Shown here: piece after piece, positions 60,247-64,000 of the stretch
Position numbering within the stretch: the first letter of the stretch is position 1
Layout: the number at the start of each line of letters is the position of its first letter
Assembly: GCF_000224145.3 (NCBI RefSeq)
Contig: NC_020176.2
Coordinates: forward strand, 1,302,693-1,366,692
DNA: 64,000 nt
Reading direction: 5' to 3'
From: Ciona intestinalis
Taxonomy: Eukaryota; Chordata; Ascidiacea; Phlebobranchia; Cionidae
The notes under the pieces: generated by a model
Told to the model about the DNA's origin: nothing
Databases searched by the model: none
Seen by the model: only the letters and a program-made list of their open reading frames with translations
Translations under genes and position numbers: made by a program

Positions 60247-62649
60247 ATGAGCAGGCAATCGTCAAACATTGTGAGTGTTGCTGGAAATGAAAGGTATGCT
60301 GTTACTACCTTTGTGCTTCTTATTTCTGATTACAAAATTAATATTTTCTGCATATTTAAATACTACAGAACTTAAAGTCTATTGTTTTAAGACTGTAGGG
60401 TTTATTTTTATTAATGTACTTTTACATAATACATTCTGAAATTTAAAGTGGTGCAGTGCTTAACTGCACAATACATCAGAATGATAGTCTATTAATTGCC
60501 TTGGTGTATTCTGCATTGTAAAAGCTGATCACATAATGTGAATAAATCGTAAAGCCTAAAATATGTGATCAAGTAGGAAAATAGAAAAAAAATAGGTTAT
60601 CTGAAATTACAAATTATAAAATTGTCATGAATGATTGTTTGTTTGTTTTCATATGCTTGTATTAGGATTATTTTTAATTATTAATTGGTCATATTTTAAA
60701 TATTGTATCAATGTAAAATGATGCTAAAAATATTAATAAAATAGGACTCCATATTACATGATAAATAAATTGCCTTCAGTTAATGGATAGTGGTTGTTTT
60801 GAGCGCAGAACTTTGAACTGATACAGAGCAGTTGCCCTGTTTCTCCTTTGTGTTTATAAACATACATCCTGTTCATTAAATATTCCACCACATTCACATC
60901 CAACATGCCCTTTATTCTTTCTGTAATAGTTTTGCATGTAAAGCAGTTTAAAGGGAAAAGAAAAGTAAATAATGTTTAACTGATTAAATAATGTGTTTTT
61001 GGAAGAAAGTTTTTCTTCGGTGTTTTTTTAATTTAATTTTACTTTAAATCTGTAATTGCCAAAATGTGTATGAACCTCTCATGTGATTTTCTACTGTTCA
61101 TACATCACAGGCAAGTAGAAGGAATGGCTGCGGGATTGGCGTGTGCTTCTGGTAATGAGTTGGATCTTGCAAGTTTGTTTGAATGTCCAGTTTGTTTCGA
61201 CTACGTGCTACCTCCAATCCTACAATGCCAGAGTGGACACCTCGTGTGCACAAACTGCCGTCCAAAATTAACATGTTGCCCTACTTGCCGTGGTGCACTC
61301 GGTAACATAAGAAACTTAGGGATGGAAAAGGTGATGCTTATGTTTGTTTAAATAATTTGTTTAATAATGAAAATATAAAAAAAGCAAATGCTGATGAAGT
61401 GATAAGCAAACTATATAACTATTCATTTTAATATTGTTGTGACTACTGGTTACTAAGGAAATGTGAATTTTGTTTAATGTAACAACCAGTAGATTCATTT
61501 TTTTGTTTTGATAACATAGTTCCACTAACCTGTAGTCTTGTAACATATCTATTGATTGTTAACTCTTAAATATGATCTAAATAAATCTGCCAGATTTCGT
61601 TTACACTTAATTTGTTCATTGATTTATCATCCGTTTGCAGAACCATGTTACAAGTTACAACTATGTGCAAACCTAAGTAATTGTTTTTAAAATTAACAAG
61701 TTGTTTACACACTTAATATCACAGGTCGCGATGACAGTTGACTTCCCTTGCAAATACGCAGCCTCTGGATGTGAGGTAACTCTCAGGTACATACAGAAGC
61801 CAGAACACGAGGAAACTTGTGAATATCGACCGTATTCATGCCCCTGTCCCGGTGCTTCGTGCAAATGGCAAGGGTCATTAGACCAAGTCATGCCACACTT
61901 AATGACTGCACACAAATCAATCACAAATTTGCAGGTGAGTTATACTGGCATTTGTTTTATTTTTTTTACATAAATCACTGGTTACCTAGCATGGTACTTA
62001 ATGCTATTGGCGTCGAAAGAAATTCAAGGGGATTGAATAGTGTTTTGTCATACCAAGTCAATAGTGTATCTATCAGACTAGTCATACCAAAGCTCGTTTT
62101 TATGAAATGGGTTACTCTTGTGAGGATTAGTTGTTATGTTGTTTGCCTGTGCTATAATGTATACATTTTAAAAAGACAAAAATATAAGAAATAAAAGTTT
62201 ATACAGAGAACTACAGTTGTAGATAAGATAATTCATCTTGTGTTACGATACTCAGTTGAAACAGCCGGGTGAAAATAGTTGAACCATTTGAGCTCAAATT
62301 TCTTTATTGTTTTGTAAACAAACACTATGTGCTCATGTTACAAAACCACCAAATACACTGCAAGAGTGGTGCGACCTGTACTGTTGTTTGTTGACACTTT
62401 GTATATTACCTAAATATGTATTAAACACTTTGATAACATTAATTTATTCAACCAGGGCGAAGACATTGTGTTTCTTGCTACTGATATTAACTTACCTGGA
62501 GCTGTGGATTGGGTGATGATGCAATCCTGTTTCGGACATCATTTTATGCTTGTGCTTGAAAAACAGGAAAAGTTAGATGGCCACCAACAATTTTTTGCTA
62601 TCGTGCAGCTCATTGGAACAAGAAAGCAAGCTGAAAATTTTGCATACAG
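60247..62649 (+). CDS. SIAH1: SIAH E3 ubiquitin ligase, 5' four exons (continues past window)
   Basis: Exons 60247-60293, 61111-61330, 61725-61934 and 62456-62649, all phase-consistent and giving 223 complete codons, ending in an open donor (phase 2). The start [15 protein letters not shown] resembles the vertebrate MSRQTATA start. The RING finger is at about 41-76 ([20 protein letters not shown], then [19 protein letters not shown]). Two SIAH-type zinc fingers follow at about 98-155 ([13 protein letters not shown] and [23 protein letters not shown]). The substrate-binding domain starts [20 protein letters not shown] and runs to [12 protein letters not shown] proteins ubiquitinate targets carrying a PxAxVxP degron for proteasomal destruction. 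The last exon (about 60 residues of the substrate-binding domain) is not in the window; the acceptor-like TTTCAG at the extreme right end does not lead into SIAH sequence. Confidence 0.93.
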
Positions 62650-62662
62650 GTACTTTGTATAT

Positions 62663-63528
62663 CAGGGCTCGACATTAACGCTTGTCCGCTTGTCCTGGGA
62701 AACCATGGGACAAGTGAATTTGGTTAGACGCTTGTCTGGAGGGACAAGTAGAAAACTAACGTTCCTGTGGAATGTTAAATGGCTCGGCGTATCAACAAAT
62801 TCATATGTTTAAGAAAAATTTGAGAAATCATTGATGCGAACGTATTGGATCGTGCACTCATCCGCATTGGTGTATGTGCGTGTTGTGTGCGTGCGCGAGG
62901 TTACAGGTGTTTTGGCAGGAATAAAATGAGCTGGCAGGAATTAAACGTATCTTGCTTGTTGCTTTTATTTGTAAGTTTTTAAACTGACCGAGACAAACTT
63001 AATGTCTTTATAAGTAACCATTTAATATAGCTTTTTAAATTGATTTCTCATTACCTTAATGTTTGTTAATCAGAATGTAAAAGGAGGTGTTTTAGGCGAA
63101 AGAAAGTGTTTTTTTAATCTCACTCCCTTCGGCGCATTTAAAACCCTTTATTTTAAGGCTGCACCACTGCTTTCAACTTTTGCAGGGAGTAAAATCCGGC
63201 CGATGCCGGCAGGGCAAAAATATGCACTCTGTACGTTTGTGGTTGCGATAGTGGTAAATAGGTTTTACCCACGGAATAAAACCGTGTTAACTAGCTGCTA
63301 CCTTTAAGATGTGCACAAGTATATAGCATACATTGAGGTTTGAACATAGCATTTCTAATGCATGTTACAAAATATGCCACGTTTTAAGAAATTGTTCATT
63401 TTATCGGGAAAAGTAAAAATTTTGTTGGGACAAGTAAACTAATGTATTAACTAAATCATGTATAAAAATTTAAAAACTAATGTATTAGCTTTGGACAAGC
63501 ACCTAAAACAAGTGACTGTAGAGCCCTG
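62663..63528. mobile_element. 866-bp hAT-like element in SIAH intron 4
   Basis: Left end cagggctcgacattaacgct, right end (complement) cagggctctacagtcacttg. Subterminal copies of cttgtcc / ggacaag occur near both ends, as is usual for hAT transposase-binding sites. No transposase frame. The flanking 8-mers (ttgtatat and tatatgtg) do not match, so the target duplication is not confirmed. It begins only 13 bp after the exon 4 donor. Confidence 0.6.
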
Positions 63529-64000
63529 TATATGTGTAGTAATTATACTTATTAATTTTGAGAACTGTATTTTCGCTTGTATCTATCCCAGTGTTTGTAG
63601 AAATGTAAATTAAATTATGTAAAGGGCGAAACCTCGCGGCTCTCTTTGATAAATTTACTCCCTTAATTCTGGAATGGACTCGACATGAATAATGCAGCGA
63701 ACTCAAGATATAAATAACAACGTAATCACGAGTGAGGGGTCCTGCTTATCAGTTGAACTATCTGTGTTTGGCAACTTATACTTATTGCTTCAATGCAAAT
63801 TTCACACCAAAAAGATCTTACGCAGGACCCATACACAGTGGGATGTGGTTTATTCGACTTCAAGAGTTTATGTTTTTATAAAGTTTTAAAAAAGGCATAA
63901 AATGAGTAAATATATATCATATGTCTAATTTTCTTTAATTAAAATAAAAGAAATTTATGCTTTTAACTTTATTTTACTCATATTTCAGATATCTACCATA

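Noticed and set aside
63989-64000. Last coding exon of SIAH at the right edge
   Set aside because: TTTCAG is followed by bases that in the required phase do not give the conserved Leu-Glu-Leu-Asn-Gly expected after FAYR.
1-64000. Retroviral, LTR, Polinton or CRISPR sequences
   Set aside because: Looked for long terminal direct repeats, polymerase or capsid motifs and regularly spaced direct repeats; none seen.

Overview
The window is animal nuclear DNA, almost certainly from the solitary tunicate Ciona (C. intestinalis/robusta type). The reasons are AT-rich sequence, small genes with short GT-AG introns, vertebrate-like gene families (FUT8, SIAH, IRF, UNC93A, CFAP100, CFAP90, CIBAR1), a dispersed tRNA-headed SINE and a short palindromic MITE of the kinds known from Ciona, and an exact copy of the 16-nt Ciona spliced-leader sequence. 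Most open reading frames in the window are fragments of multi-exon genes. I rebuilt the exon chains by hand from splice sites and checked every junction for phase. These models are inferences from sequence; no transcript data were available.

Left part (1-17.3 kb): an unrecognised minus-strand gene running off the left edge; CFAP100 (minus, 12 exons); a two-pass membrane protein (minus) divergent from CFAP90 (plus), sharing a 0.46-kb promoter region; and a large minus-strand protein with one C2H2 finger and three divergent homeodomains. CFAP100 and CFAP90 are axoneme proteins, so the membrane protein between them is a candidate cilium or sperm protein.

Middle (17.9-41.2 kb), all on the minus strand: a tandem pair of UNC93A-like transporters, a tandem pair of clan-2 (CYP2-like) cytochromes P450, an alpha-1,6-fucosyltransferase (FUT8) and a single-exon relaxin/LGR-type GPCR.

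Right part (41.2-64 kb): a 1.33-kb DNA transposon with long compound terminal inverted repeats and an 8-bp target duplication, carrying two nested MITEs; an assembly gap of 115 N; an interferon regulatory factor (plus); a secreted trefoil-domain protein (minus); CIBAR1/FAM92 (plus); a small membrane protein with a Tyr/Asp-rich tail (plus); and the first four coding exons of SIAH (plus), whose last exon lies outside the window.

Mobile DNA is mostly short: SINE copies and fragments, four or five copies of one MITE family, a 447-bp hAT-like element, a 34-bp element made only of that family's two ends, and an 866-bp hAT-like element just after a SIAH splice donor. I saw no retrovirus, LTR element, Polinton, CRISPR array, rRNA gene or convincing free-standing tRNA gene.
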